64,000 bases of DNA from Mariniphaga sp041684965 (GTDB lineage: Bacteria; Bacteroidota; Bacteroidia; Bacteroidales; Prolixibacteraceae). This document shows positions 47,815-56,015 of this stretch, in pieces. The DNA lies in the NCBI GenBank assembly GCA_041684965.1, contig JAWLGR010000006.1:163296-227295 (forward strand), in the 5' to 3' direction. Position numbers and translations under genes: made by a program. Within the stretch, counting starts at the first letter, position 1. The number at the start of each line of letters is the position of its first letter. A model generated the notes under the pieces. It made no database searches. It was given only the letters and a program-made list of their open reading frames with translations, and had not been told where the DNA came from.

Positions 47815-48105
47815 CTAATGGTTGCGAATCAGCGTCCGGCTCCAAAGGGTTTTTTCCTGTTTGATTGCGGATTCAGCAACCTTTTCAAAGAATTTTTCCT
47901 TCAGGTTTACCACTTCCCCGCCAATTTTATTTTTGGTATAATCCATAACATAAAAATGGTGGTCATTAAGCCTGCCGGTAAATTGCTGAATTTTACGGAC
48001 AGTTTCCACCGGAAGTGAGTCAACCTGAGCATTTTTCCCATAGCAGAATTCAATGAGGTCTTGTTTTGACCACAATTCGAACGGAAATTCAATAGTTACA
48101 TTCAT
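47815..48105 (-). CDS. accessory protein, unknown
   Basis: A 96-residue protein (IEFPFELWSKQDLIEFCYG; DHHFYVMDYTKNKIGGEVVN). Its start lies just after the stop of the zinc-ribbon gene, so both form the R3 unit. No family recognised. A terminator directly follows. Confidence 0.6.
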   Translation of the reverse strand: MNVTIEFPFELWSKQDLIEFCYGKNAQVDSLPVETVRKIQQFTGRLNDHHFYVMDYTKNKIGGEVVNLKEKFFEKVAESAIKQEKTLWSRTLIRNH

Positions 48106-48114
48106 GGCCTGACA

Positions 48115-48330
48115 TTAATAAGGGTTTCCGACACCATTGTAAACATCTTCATCAGCGGCCATGGATAGGAACTGCCGGTATTCAGGCTCCCCGCAGGAGG
48201 TACACATAATTGTTTTGTCACCTGGCCAGTAATAAGCCGTGGAGCCTTTTTTAATACGGCAGCTGCAGTTTGAGCAGCTTGAATTGAATTTGGCAGTAAT
48301 TCTGCGCGGGTCATTGGAATATCTTCTCAA
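48115..48330 (-). CDS. zinc-ribbon small protein under element R3
   Basis: 71 residues from a TTG at 48330, preferred because it lies 8 bases from the leader hairpin as in the other copies; the frame opens further upstream through the leader itself. Two CxxC-type knuckles (SCSNCSC and MCTSCGE) flank KKGSTAYYWPGDKT, forming a zinc ribbon. A different frame here starts ATG at 48314 but lacks the knuckles and is less convincing. Confidence 0.6.
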   Translation of the reverse strand: MRRYSNDPRRITAKFNSSCSNCSCRIKKGSTAYYWPGDKTIMCTSCGEPEYRQFLSMAADEDVYNGVGNPY

Positions 48331-48337
48331 GAGTAAT

Positions 48338-48514
48338 GCCCCTGCCCTGGGGACTGATTTTGGCATCTGGCACGCCGGTTAAATTTTACCATTCTCTATT
48401 GAGTCACACCGGATTCGGGCAAGGGCGGGACCACCGGCAGAAAAAAGGTAAGGGAGGTTTATCTCCCCTTGCCTTTTCCGGTGGACGTAAATAACTTTGT
48501 CAAAATTTAAACGG
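48338..48514 (-). promoter_or_regulatory. full regulatory repeat R3 upstream of the zinc-ribbon gene
   Basis: Leader hairpin CCCC-AGGGCA-GGGG. Inner arms CACCGGA / TCCGGTG, a third covarying combination. Promoter on the + strand ends TAACTTTG. Outer repeats CCGGTTAAATTTTA / AAAATTTAAACGG. Confidence 0.8.
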
Positions 48515-48627
48515 AGTATCTAAGAAAACCCATTTCTTATTTATTGTTTGGATAAGCAGATAATTTAAGTGGACGGGCGCAAATTGGCTGTACCTTATGA
48601 AGTACCAGGTTAAGGAGCAGAGCGACC

Positions 48628-48654
48628 AAAAAAAAAGGGCAAAGCCCTTTTTTT
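48628..48654 (-). terminator. terminator with conserved TTTGGTCG tail
   Basis: GGGC-TTT-GCCC hairpin with T-runs on both sides; on the - strand followed by GGTCG. It directly follows the 57-aa gene and can act in both directions. Confidence 0.75.
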
Positions 48655-48826
48655 ACTGGTAACAGTTCTTAAAACTTTCGTATTCGAATTTTAAGAGTTT
48701 ATCATCCATTTTTTCTGTGCAGCCTGGATAATAAATGTTATCGATGTGGGTTAAGAAAGCATCCCAAAGATTTTGTTGTTCGTTCACCACTTGATTTTGC
48801 CTTTTAGAGAATTTATACTTTTTCAT
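48653..48826 (-). CDS. 57-residue accessory protein, unknown
   Basis: A small frame with an ATG at 48826 and a stop next to a terminator. The product begins MKKYKFSKRQNQVVNEQQN and contains WDAFLTHIDNIYYPGCTEKM, charged, likely helical, no family. Support for coding comes from the terminator directly after the stop and the hairpin promoter-like element directly before the start. Confidence 0.55.
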   Translation of the reverse strand: MKKYKFSKRQNQVVNEQQNLWDAFLTHIDNIYYPGCTEKMDDKLLKFEYESFKNCYQ

Positions 48827-48992
48827 GATTTAAAAATTTAAAATTATGGCTCTTTTCACACAGGCCAGTCAGCTAAGACAAGGAGGAACTGGAAGATTTT
48901 TTTAGCGCAGCGTTAAGAAAAAATACCGGGAAAATCCTTGACTAAGCGATAAGACTGAGGCTGTATCTTTGCCCAAGATTTTAGATTTAAAT
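48824..48992 (-). promoter_or_regulatory. diverged copy (R12) of the folded promoter, without leader hairpin
   Basis: Arms ATGATTTAAA-TTTAAAAT and ATTTTAGATTTAAATCAT, then CAGTC-GCTAAGACAAGG against CCTTGACTAAGC-GACTG (10 of 12 and 5 of 5 pairs). The 3' arm carries TTG (48938-48940) and TATCTTTG (48964-48971), spacing 23. It directly abuts the start of the 57-aa gene. Sequence identity to R1-R11 is low; the architecture is the same. Confidence 0.5.
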
Positions 48993-49160
48993 CATAGAAA
49001 AAGTAATTCTCTGGAAGGCAAAGGTGAATGGACTTACAAAACGGGGATGGTTTAAAAGGCCACATCACCGGAGGTACAGTTTAAGGCAGGCACCAGAGAA
49101 AATGAAACGGGTTTCGCAAACCCGGTACCGCTGTAAAAATTCAGTATTCTGAATTTTTTT
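48978..49160 (+). ncRNA. candidate small RNA with promoter and terminator
   Basis: Starting from the TATCTTTG box at 48964, the + strand reads through a region without a coding frame to a clear terminator, AAATTCAG-TATT-CTGAATTT plus T-run (49137-49160). Internal pairing: TTCTCTGG with CCAGAGAA, GGTGA with TCACC, and a CGGGTTT/AAACCCG hairpin. It may be an antisense-outward product of the promoter when double-stranded. No known family. Confidence 0.4.
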
Positions 49161-49221
49161 GAATAATTGTTCAATGCACCCGATTAAGGGGAGATTGGGC
49201 AATACCTATTAATTGATAGTT

Positions 49222-49298
49222 GCATCAGGGATAGAAGCGGCATCCTTTTATGAATGAAATGTAAGAAAAGATACAGCGGATAGCCCGCCCGGATGCCC
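49222..49298 (+). ncRNA. Flavo-1-like structured RNA repeat, copy 3
   Basis: GCATCAGGGATAGAAGCGG, CATCCTTTTATGAATG, AAAAGATACAGCGG and GCCCGCCCGGATGCCC in order. Identical to copy 2 except for the hairpin loop. It lies just left of the restriction-modification cargo. Confidence 0.55.
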
Positions 49299-49326
49299 AA
49301 AAGAAAAGAAACATACTTAGAGGGTT

Positions 49327-49355
49327 AAAAAAAAAGGGACAACATATGCTGCCCC
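49327..49355 (-). terminator. terminator after the type III R-M unit
   Basis: GGGGCAGCATATGTTGTCCC hairpin followed by nine T on the - strand, downstream of mod. A similar hairpin stands beside Flavo-1 copy 1. Confidence 0.6.
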
Positions 49356-49419
49356 TTGACCCTTGCCTGTTTCAGAAAGCAAATAATGATTTTATGAAGA
49401 AATTTTTAAATGAAGAATC

Positions 49420-51366
49420 TTAATCTACTAATAATAACGTTTCGTCACCGCTGATATTCCTGATTTTAAGTCTTAGCGGTTTTTTGTCTGCTGAAATTTT
49501 ACCGTTCCAAAAATCTTTGGTTTTCTGCCCGTTAACAGAAATGTAACCGAGTTTGTCAATCTTGATTTCTGAACTGCTTGTCCAAACGCCTTCTGCATTT
49601 TCACAATCGAGTGAAAGGTATTCTATAAATTCCAAACCTTCTTCGCTAATGGTTATGGGTGTAAAACTCTTACCTTTGTTGATGGCTTGCAGATTTCCTT
49701 TTTCATTAAAATCATTTATTTTTTGATTGAGTCGATCGCTAACGAATTTGACGATTTCTACTTCAAAGCCTTCTTTTGTCTTGGTGATTTTGCTTTCTAC
49801 TTCGTCTTCTACTACTATGGCGTGAAGGATTTCTTTTAAATCTCGCAATTCAATGGTTGTTTGCGTAGCATTATTATCTTTAATAAACTTCTCCAATTCT
49901 TTGCGGTCATCTACATCCACATAATAGACGATAGCTTTTTGGGCATTGATTTCTAATTTTTGCAATTCTTCGTTAATGATTCTGTTTACAGCAGGAATAT
50001 CTAAAACCTTTTCAGAACCATCTATCAGGTTGGGGACGTAAACGGGAACTGCGCCGAGCTTACTGTCTTGCAATGCACCAAACCAAAATTTACCCACGCC
50101 TGGCACTTTTTGCTGCAAGCCCGGGATGAGTTTTGCCAATTTATCCATTGTTTGCTGAGGATTGCGAAATAAACTAACACCGTCTTTAATTTCTAATATT
50201 TGAAAATAGGCTCCTGCCTCGACTAAACGGTCCCTCGTGATTTGAATGCTATTAATACCAACATCTACATGGATGAATTTTCTATCTGTCTCACTTGCGA
50301 CATGAGCAGTAACGCCACTACCACCAAAGAAATCCGCGACAACCATACCTTCATCTGAACTAGCTTTAATTACTCTTTCTATAAGTGACTTAGGTTTCTG
50401 TGTTGTATAACCAACATTTTCTAGCTGTGTATAGGCATAAGTTCCTACACCTTTGTCATTAAACGCTTTTGCAATCTCAGGTTTACCTATCCAAACACTC
50501 CAAGCAGGTTGATTCTTTTCCTTATTAGCTTCTTCAATTGCTTCTTCCTTGGTAAGATTTGAATTTCTAGAAATATACGTCTTGAGTGAGTTCATACCTC
50601 CGCTAGTTTCTCTACCTCTCGTGTAAAACCAACCTTCATCATCTTTTTGAAGTGCACCTGTGATTCTTTTTGACAGCCCTAATCTTTGTGGTGGATAAAA
50701 AACACCCCCTTCAGGTTTATAGCAATAAATTACTTCATGGGCTTTTGGGTAGTATGAACCTGCCCCCATTAAACCACATACCCAAACGATTTCAGCAAAT
50801 TCCTTTTCTTCGCCAAAAACTTCATCAAGAAGAACTTTAATATAATGACCTATGGTAAAATCAATATGAAAATAGATTGTGGCTTTAGAGCTCATTACAC
50901 TTTTAATCGCCATTAAATTTTCATACATCCAATTCAGGTAATCTTCTTTTTGCCATATATCGCCATACATGGTTTCCTCAAAGGCTTTAAGTTCCTCAAT
51001 TTCTAATTCTTCTTCAGCCTTTTTTATCTTTTTAGCCAATTTAGGATTTCTGCGTATGTGTACTTTTTTGGCATAATCTGCACCACTGGCAAAAGGCGGG
51101 TCGATATAAACCAAATCCACTTTTATGCCTTGCTCTTTCAAGTAAGCGCATGCAGAAAGGCATTCGCCCCGTATCACCATATTTTCACTTTCTTCACCTA
51201 CTTGTTCTTGTTTTTCTACTTCGTAGTAAGGCATCCCACGCATGATTTTAGAAATCACCTTATCGTTATCACGGTAACGCAATACACGCTGGGTGCGGCT
51301 AATGTTGTCAAGTACTGCTTGACCTTCCACAGTATTTGGTACGTAAGGTATGTATTTTATTGGCAT
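49420..51366 (-). CDS. mod: type III restriction-modification methyltransferase (Mod)
   Basis: A 648-residue beta-class DNA methyltransferase: motif IV LVYIDPPFASG (near residue 90) comes before motif I MVVADFFGGSGVTAHVA (near residue 345). An N-terminal specificity region and a long C-terminal extension (about 420-648) fit Mod subunits, which methylate adenine on one strand of an asymmetric site and guide Res. It starts 3 bases after res. It may act as cargo defence of the element; neighbouring anti-restriction genes would be compatible. Confidence 0.88.
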   Translation of the reverse strand: MPIKYIPYVPNTVEGQAVLDNISRTQRVLRYRDNDKVISKIMRGMPYYEVEKQEQVGEESENMVIRGECLSACAYLKEQGIKVDLVYIDPPFASGADYAKKVHIRRNPKLAKKIKKAEEELEIEELKAFEETMYGDIWQKEDYLNWMYENLMAIKSVMSSKATIYFHIDFTIGHYIKVLLDEVFGEEKEFAEIVWVCGLMGAGSYYPKAHEVIYCYKPEGGVFYPPQRLGLSKRITGALQKDDEGWFYTRGRETSGGMNSLKTYISRNSNLTKEEAIEEANKEKNQPAWSVWIGKPEIAKAFNDKGVGTYAYTQLENVGYTTQKPKSLIERVIKASSDEGMVVADFFGGSGVTAHVASETDRKFIHVDVGINSIQITRDRLVEAGAYFQILEIKDGVSLFRNPQQTMDKLAKLIPGLQQKVPGVGKFWFGALQDSKLGAVPVYVPNLIDGSEKVLDIPAVNRIINEELQKLEINAQKAIVYYVDVDDRKELEKFIKDNNATQTTIELRDLKEILHAIVVEDEVESKITKTKEGFEVEIVKFVSDRLNQKINDFNEKGNLQAINKGKSFTPITISEEGLEFIEYLSLDCENAEGVWTSSSEIKIDKLGYISVNGQKTKDFWNGKISADKKPLRLKIRNISGDETLLLVD

Positions 51367-51369
51367 ATC

Positions 51370-54258
51370 TTATTTTTGGAAAAATTCATCAATCTTATTG
51401 TTTATAGTTACAATGTTGTTCGCTATATTGGTTCCGTCTTCCAAATACAGGAAGTCAAAACGTTCATAGCCAAACTTGTCGTTGTTTTGCTTTAAAAACT
51501 CGGTTTCCACAAAGCTTTTCTTTTGCAGAAAGGCAGGGTCATTTTTATATCCTTCGCCTTTGGTTTCCACTAAGAGGGCTTTGTGAATAGCTTTTTTCTT
51601 GCGTTGGATAATGAGAAAATCAGTGGTGTAACGACCAATATTTTTCCAATTTTTCCCGTTTTTGGCAAAGCAGTTAATCACAAACTCGGTCAAACCTCTT
51701 TCACCATTGTAGTAAACTTCTAATCCATTTTTCTTGAAGCTTTCGAGCTGTAAGGTTTTTTGTAAAATGTCTTTCTCAAAACCGCTCTGCACAAAGTTGT
51801 ACGGCAAATAATGGAAAGTTTTGTCTTTGGAATGGACAGCAAGAGAATGGTCATACTTCTTTTTATATTCATCAAAAGAAGGAAACATGTGTCCTAACCC
51901 TTGGTCGTCTAAAAGCTTCTTGGCTATATCGTACTCTTTTTTTGCTTTTGTCAGGTCAATTTCTAAAGCTTCACCTGATGCATCAACAGTTAAAATTTTA
52001 TCTACATCCGCATTTTCTGGATATAGTTTATCGTTTTTTTCCACCTGACCAAGTTTATCAACCAAGAGCAAATTGGCGTTTTCAGGAATAACCTCACTTT
52101 CGGTTTTTAAAACTCTCTTGATGCTGAATGCCAATCGAATTTTACTGTTGATGATATACAAATCGTAAAGTTCATTCCAAAAAAGGATACCGTTTACTTC
52201 ATAAGTAACCTTATTGAAAATGGCTTGAAGTTCTGTATTAAAGGGGTGTAATTCGGTTGTTTTGATTAAGCCTAAACTTTCTTTTGAGATTTCATGCACC
52301 CATAAATTGAAATTGGCTGCATCAAAACCTGTTTGTTTCATAATGGCTATATCACCTTCATCCAAATTGCTTATTTCAGCAGTTGTAACCAATGCAGCAG
52401 TTTTGTATTCATCAATTTTTTTGAGCAATGCAGCAAGTTTGGTTTTGGTGTGGACTTCCTTTTCTTCCTCAAAAGATTGGTATTTTACCCTTAGTTGGTA
52501 AAAATCTACCAAAGGCAAATCCAAAAGTTCCATCCTTGAAAAACGTTCAACCCATTCTATTTTTCCTTCTTTCTTAATTTTATTAATTTCCTCAATGGAA
52601 GTTTGTTGTTCCTTTTTGAGTTGGTCGTTCAGCGTTTTGGCATTGTAGTCATTTAGCCAAATGAGAGCTGTTTCATCTTGTTCAGGGTCAACCTGCCTTA
52701 AGCAACGGCAACTCGTTTGTAACACCATGTTTTTGGGACTATCCCCTTTTTGAGATAGAATGACGCTTGTTAAACTTGGGCAGTCCCAACCTTCCTTTCC
52801 CACTTGAACAAGCAGAATGTATCGCTTTTTTGATATAGGCAAATCCAACGAGCGAAACTCTAATTCACTTCCTTCGGGTTGTGGATAATCCTTGTTTCCT
52901 TTATGGAATTTCAAAATTTCGGCAGGATTAATTTCTAATTCGCCTGTTAAGAACGGATAAACTTCTTCCTCTAAAACTTCAATGTTGGTGCAATAAATCG
53001 CAATCTTAGCAATGGTTCCGTTCTTGTATTTTTTATTGCCATAAGTCGCTTGAAAATCTTCAATACCTTTACGGATAATTTGAAAACGGTCAAGGTTTTG
53101 CCCGATTTTCACCTTTGGTGTTTTTAGGAAACTTTTGATGGCCGTTACAAGCGGATAATAATAAACCGTATTGGTAATTTGAGAGAACTTGAAAAAAGTC
53201 TTTTCGTTTACCTGTATTTTATCTGCTTTGGCTAAATATGGAGTACCTGAAAATCCTAAAACAGTGGTGATATTTCCTTTTGCTTGCCATTTATTTACTA
53301 CTTGTCGAAGTTTTATATCGTCAGTTGCAGCATGATGTACTTCATCAATAAGAATGGATAAGTTTGGGATTTTTCCTATTAGATTCCTGAGTTCATTTGC
53401 TCGTTTATCTTCTTCGTCTTCTGTTCTTTCAAAAACTTCTAACTGGTTGGTTACTTCTAATCGGTCAAGTATCACCTTCTCTGCATTTACCACGAATACA
53501 CGCCCAAATGGATTCGGTAAGCAAGCATTAACTTTTCCTGCATTTGGGTTTACAACACGATTACTTTTCTTGGTAGAACGAGCTTCATCCAAAATTTCAA
53601 AATTCAGCATGCGTTTTAGCTCGCTTGCTGCAGGGTCAGGGATTACCCATGTTGGGTCAAAATTTTCAATAGTTCGTAAACTCGGCACAATGGAAGACTT
53701 TAATCCTGATGGAATAAGTACCAAGAAATTATGCGCAAAAGTTTTGTTTTCAGGTTCGTTGTGGGCGAAATACAGGTCTATGTAAATGAAGGCAGCCATT
53801 AAATAGGTCTTTCCTGCACCCATTGGCAAACTCATAAGATAATCTGCATAGTCCACTTTGTAGAAAATGTTCTTGATGATTTGCTCGTAATCTAATTTGC
53901 TCGGTTTGTCAACGATAAGTTTTTCAAGTTCTGGCAGTAAAGTAGATTCTCCATTTTTTTGTCTTGAAAAGTCATAAAGTGCATGAGCAGCTTTGTTATT
54001 TGTTAAGAAGTCTCTTGCCGTTTGATTTATGTTGAGTTTTGATAAATCCGAACCATTTGTGAAGAATCCTTCAGAAAATAGCTTCCAAAGCGGTTTGTTT
54101 TGTCCTGCAATTTTTAGAAAAAGGTAAGTTTCAATAGCCTCAATTTGGGTTGCACGTAATTTTTTTTCATTGCGTATGTATTCCACCAATTCTTTAACCG
54201 GACATCGTGGTTCATTTAACCAAACATTTCGTTTACAATCAATTATTTTATTTAGCAT
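51370..54258 (-). CDS. res: type III restriction endonuclease subunit (Res)
   Basis: A 962-residue superfamily 2 helicase-nuclease. Walker A SLPMGAGKTYLMAA near residue 145, Walker B LIDEVHHAATDD near residue 305, helicase motif VI-like LQTSCRCLRQVD near 540, and a C-terminal PD-(D/E)xK nuclease pattern (Asp in TTDFLIIQRK, then LLVETKG, near 885-910). Res translocates or slides after Mod recognition and cuts. Operon with mod: res is first, gap 3 bases. Confidence 0.88.
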   Translation of the reverse strand: MLNKIIDCKRNVWLNEPRCPVKELVEYIRNEKKLRATQIEAIETYLFLKIAGQNKPLWKLFSEGFFTNGSDLSKLNINQTARDFLTNNKAAHALYDFSRQKNGESTLLPELEKLIVDKPSKLDYEQIIKNIFYKVDYADYLMSLPMGAGKTYLMAAFIYIDLYFAHNEPENKTFAHNFLVLIPSGLKSSIVPSLRTIENFDPTWVIPDPAASELKRMLNFEILDEARSTKKSNRVVNPNAGKVNACLPNPFGRVFVVNAEKVILDRLEVTNQLEVFERTEDEEDKRANELRNLIGKIPNLSILIDEVHHAATDDIKLRQVVNKWQAKGNITTVLGFSGTPYLAKADKIQVNEKTFFKFSQITNTVYYYPLVTAIKSFLKTPKVKIGQNLDRFQIIRKGIEDFQATYGNKKYKNGTIAKIAIYCTNIEVLEEEVYPFLTGELEINPAEILKFHKGNKDYPQPEGSELEFRSLDLPISKKRYILLVQVGKEGWDCPSLTSVILSQKGDSPKNMVLQTSCRCLRQVDPEQDETALIWLNDYNAKTLNDQLKKEQQTSIEEINKIKKEGKIEWVERFSRMELLDLPLVDFYQLRVKYQSFEEEKEVHTKTKLAALLKKIDEYKTAALVTTAEISNLDEGDIAIMKQTGFDAANFNLWVHEISKESLGLIKTTELHPFNTELQAIFNKVTYEVNGILFWNELYDLYIINSKIRLAFSIKRVLKTESEVIPENANLLLVDKLGQVEKNDKLYPENADVDKILTVDASGEALEIDLTKAKKEYDIAKKLLDDQGLGHMFPSFDEYKKKYDHSLAVHSKDKTFHYLPYNFVQSGFEKDILQKTLQLESFKKNGLEVYYNGERGLTEFVINCFAKNGKNWKNIGRYTTDFLIIQRKKKAIHKALLVETKGEGYKNDPAFLQKKSFVETEFLKQNNDKFGYERFDFLYLEDGTNIANNIVTINNKIDEFFQK

Positions 54259-54391
54259 TTATCAGTTCCTGTATGTAGTTTCTGAAGAAAGGTCAAAATT
54301 AAAAAAATAATCCAACTGTAATCAGATGAATCAAGGCAGAATGTATCCCAAAAGCAAAACAAGCAAGGGAGCTTGTAAAGGGCGTTGATTT

Positions 54392-55183
54392 TTATGTTAT
54401 CTTACCTCTGTCTGAAAGCTGAACTTTACTGGTAAATGTTTTTGTTTTTTTAATCCGGGGTAACCGCAGATTAAATGATTCATCAAAAATAGGTTCTCCT
54501 TTTGGTTGAATTACTGAAATGCTGTTCCCAATTTTCTTTTCCAAAGGAGCTATCGGATAGGCATTCATCTGCTGAACAGGGTAGGCATCCATAATCCTTG
54601 TTATTTCTGAAAGATTTGCTGCAGGATTTAACCATCTTCCTTCATCACTTTGATGAACAATCACCGGCATACGTTTTACACCAAAACCAGCAATAAGCTC
54701 GTTTGCAGTAACTGTAATAATTCCAAAAGAAAAAACTTCAGTACCCGTATCTTCATCCTCTGTTTTATTCCAGATTCCCGCAAAACAAAAAGGACGTTGT
54801 TTATTTCACAAATAAACCAGGTACGGAGCTTCCGGATTTCCGGTAATGAAAGCATCCGCCGGCACCAGACATCTGTGGTTCCGGATTAATTGCTTAAATC
54901 CCGGCTGCAAAAAAATAGCTTTAGCACCATTATAGTGCAAATCATCATCAGGATTCCTATTTCCTTCAGCACGCAAGAATGGCATAACAGTTTTAAAACC
55001 TTTCAATCCGAACTCTAAATGCTGCAGCAGCTTCGGTTCATCACTTATAATTGAATAAGTTATTTCCCCAGGCTTAATTTGATAATTCGGAACATACAAT
55101 TCCGGAAGCACCAGCATCGGGTGTCTGGGCAGCATTCTTTTTAGGTTGCTTGCCAAAACAAAGCTATGAAATGTCGTGACCAT
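54392..55183 (-). pseudogene. decayed SRAP-domain gene
   Basis: One frame from 55183 to 54392 encodes an SRAP-like protein: PGEITYSIISDEP, HYNGAKAIFLQPGF, NHRCLVPADAFI, then after an in-frame TGA (after LVYL, near 54806) NKQRPFCFAGIWN, VKRMPVIVHQ and ANLSEITRIM. The N-terminus reads MVTTFHSF instead of MCGR, so the catalytic Cys2 is missing. Both lesions argue for a dead gene. It is the second SRAP sequence of the window (intact copy at 1606-2424). Confidence 0.7.
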
Positions 55184-55289
55184 ATTTCAGTCTTATATTA
55201 TGGCTATAATATAACCTAAAAATAAAACAAACTAAGAAGAGCTGTAAGTGATTTAACCCCGTGTGGTTGATATAACGTAATCTGTTCAT
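55164..55289 (-). pseudogene. truncated small gene, paralogue of the 59443-59589 gene
   Basis: Begins MNRLRYINHTGLNHL after leader repeat R4, matching MNKLRFINHMRLNHL of the 59589 gene, then continues into unrelated sequence and stops at 55164 after 41 codons, overlapping the decayed SRAP gene. The homology break near 55240 is read as the insertion point of the R-M cargo. Confidence 0.55.
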
Positions 55290-55298
55290 AAGAAAAAT

Positions 55299-55339
55299 GC
55301 CCCTGCCCTGGGGACTTGTATTGGCATCTGGCACGCCGG
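55299..55339 (-). promoter_or_regulatory. short leader repeat R4
   Basis: GGCGTGCCAGATGCC then CCCC-AGGGCA-GGGG, 10 bases before the ATG at 55289. No promoter extension; internal position in the R6 unit. Confidence 0.75.
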
Positions 55340-55346
55340 TTATGAA

Positions 55347-55532
55347 TTAAATCCGTGTTATGACAATCTGGTTACCGGTGCAATTAACCTGCACGTTGGC
55401 ATCAGGAGGAAAACCTGCCTCCTGCAGCCATATCCCGGCAAGGGTTAATTTAGGCACCGTGTAATAAGATTTATTATAGCGTGTGGTACCTCTCTGCCGG
55501 AGTTGATATTGAATCTTTAGTTTCCTTGTCAT
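55347..55532 (-). CDS. SymE-like toxin-family protein
   Basis: A 61-residue protein with the SymE pattern: a basic N-terminus (TRKLKIQYQLRQRG), PKLTLAGIWLQEAGF and the final VNCTGNQIVITRI. SymE proteins are AbrB-fold-derived, SOS-linked toxins affecting RNA or nucleoids. It starts 3 bases after the DUF6573 gene and ends 8 bases before R4. No antisense antitoxin was identified. Confidence 0.7.
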   Translation of the reverse strand: MTRKLKIQYQLRQRGTTRYNKSYYTVPKLTLAGIWLQEAGFPPDANVQVNCTGNQIVITRI

Positions 55533-55535
55533 AGC

Positions 55536-55961
55536 TTAGTCCTCCCCGGGTTTCATTATGGTTATTGCAGGACTGGCGTCATCAATATCCAAAGGCCCGA
55601 TAACAGCATTTAAGGTGACTTCCCTCATGAGTTTGTTACCATCAACAGGAACCTCATTTTCCTCCCAGTTACCTTTATCGGGCATTCTGAAAATGACCTG
55701 AAATTTCATGTTGGAAGCGTCTGTTCTGGAAGCCTTAAGGGCGAACATATAGAGCAGGTCCCAAATACGGCCATCCAAATCCTGATGGTCAGCCATTTCT
55801 TCGGGGACAGTCAGGTATTTATCCCAGACTGTTCTTGTGACGAAAACAGGGTAAGAAATACCCGTTTCGCTGCGGATATCATCAGGAATTCTGACCTGCA
55901 TACCGTCAGCCAGTGCATCTTTCCGGGTATAGGAATAAACGATATCATCTAAAGTAAACAT
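55536..55961 (-). CDS. DUF6573-like accessory protein
   Basis: A 141-residue acidic protein beginning DDIVYSYTRKDALADGMQV, with SYPVFVTRTVWDKYL and RIWDLLYMFALKA, matching my recollection of DUF6573 found in many mobile elements next to antirestriction genes. Function unknown. Preceded by short leader R5 with 8 bases between hairpin and ATG. Confidence 0.65.
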   Translation of the reverse strand: MFTLDDIVYSYTRKDALADGMQVRIPDDIRSETGISYPVFVTRTVWDKYLTVPEEMADHQDLDGRIWDLLYMFALKASRTDASNMKFQVIFRMPDKGNWEENEVPVDGNKLMREVTLNAVIGPLDIDDASPAITIMKPGED

Positions 55962-55969
55962 ATTAGGAA

Positions 55970-56009
55970 GCCCCTGCCCTGGGGACTTGTATTGGCATCT
56001 GGCACGCCA
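55970..56009 (-). promoter_or_regulatory. short leader repeat R5
   Basis: Leader hairpin CCCC-AGGGCA-GGGG, 9 bases before the ATG at 55961, filling the gap between two genes of the R6 unit. Confidence 0.75.
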
Positions 56010-56015
56010 TTAAGA

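Larger units (their letters stand above)
49300..55240. mobile_element. inserted cargo: type III R-M plus SRAP remnant
   Basis: The accessory block pattern (leader repeats before small genes) stops at 55.29 kb and resumes at 48.8 kb. Between them lie mod, res and a decayed SRAP gene without leader repeats. At the right side a small gene (start 55289) matches its paralogue at 59589 for about 15 codons and then diverges at about 55240, marking the junction. The left junction is near 49.3 kb and not sharp. No transposase or terminal repeats were found, so the mechanism is open. Confidence 0.5.

Noticed and set aside
48102..48314. Alternative - strand frame beginning MTRAELLPNS over the zinc-ribbon gene
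   Set aside because: Its ATG overlaps the leader stop, but the overlapping frame has two CxxC knuckles typical of a real zinc ribbon.
54806..54808. TGA read as selenocysteine or a recoded codon
   Set aside because: No SECIS-like hairpin was noticed, the position is not catalytic in SRAP proteins, and the same gene also lost its catalytic Cys2, so decay is the simpler explanation.
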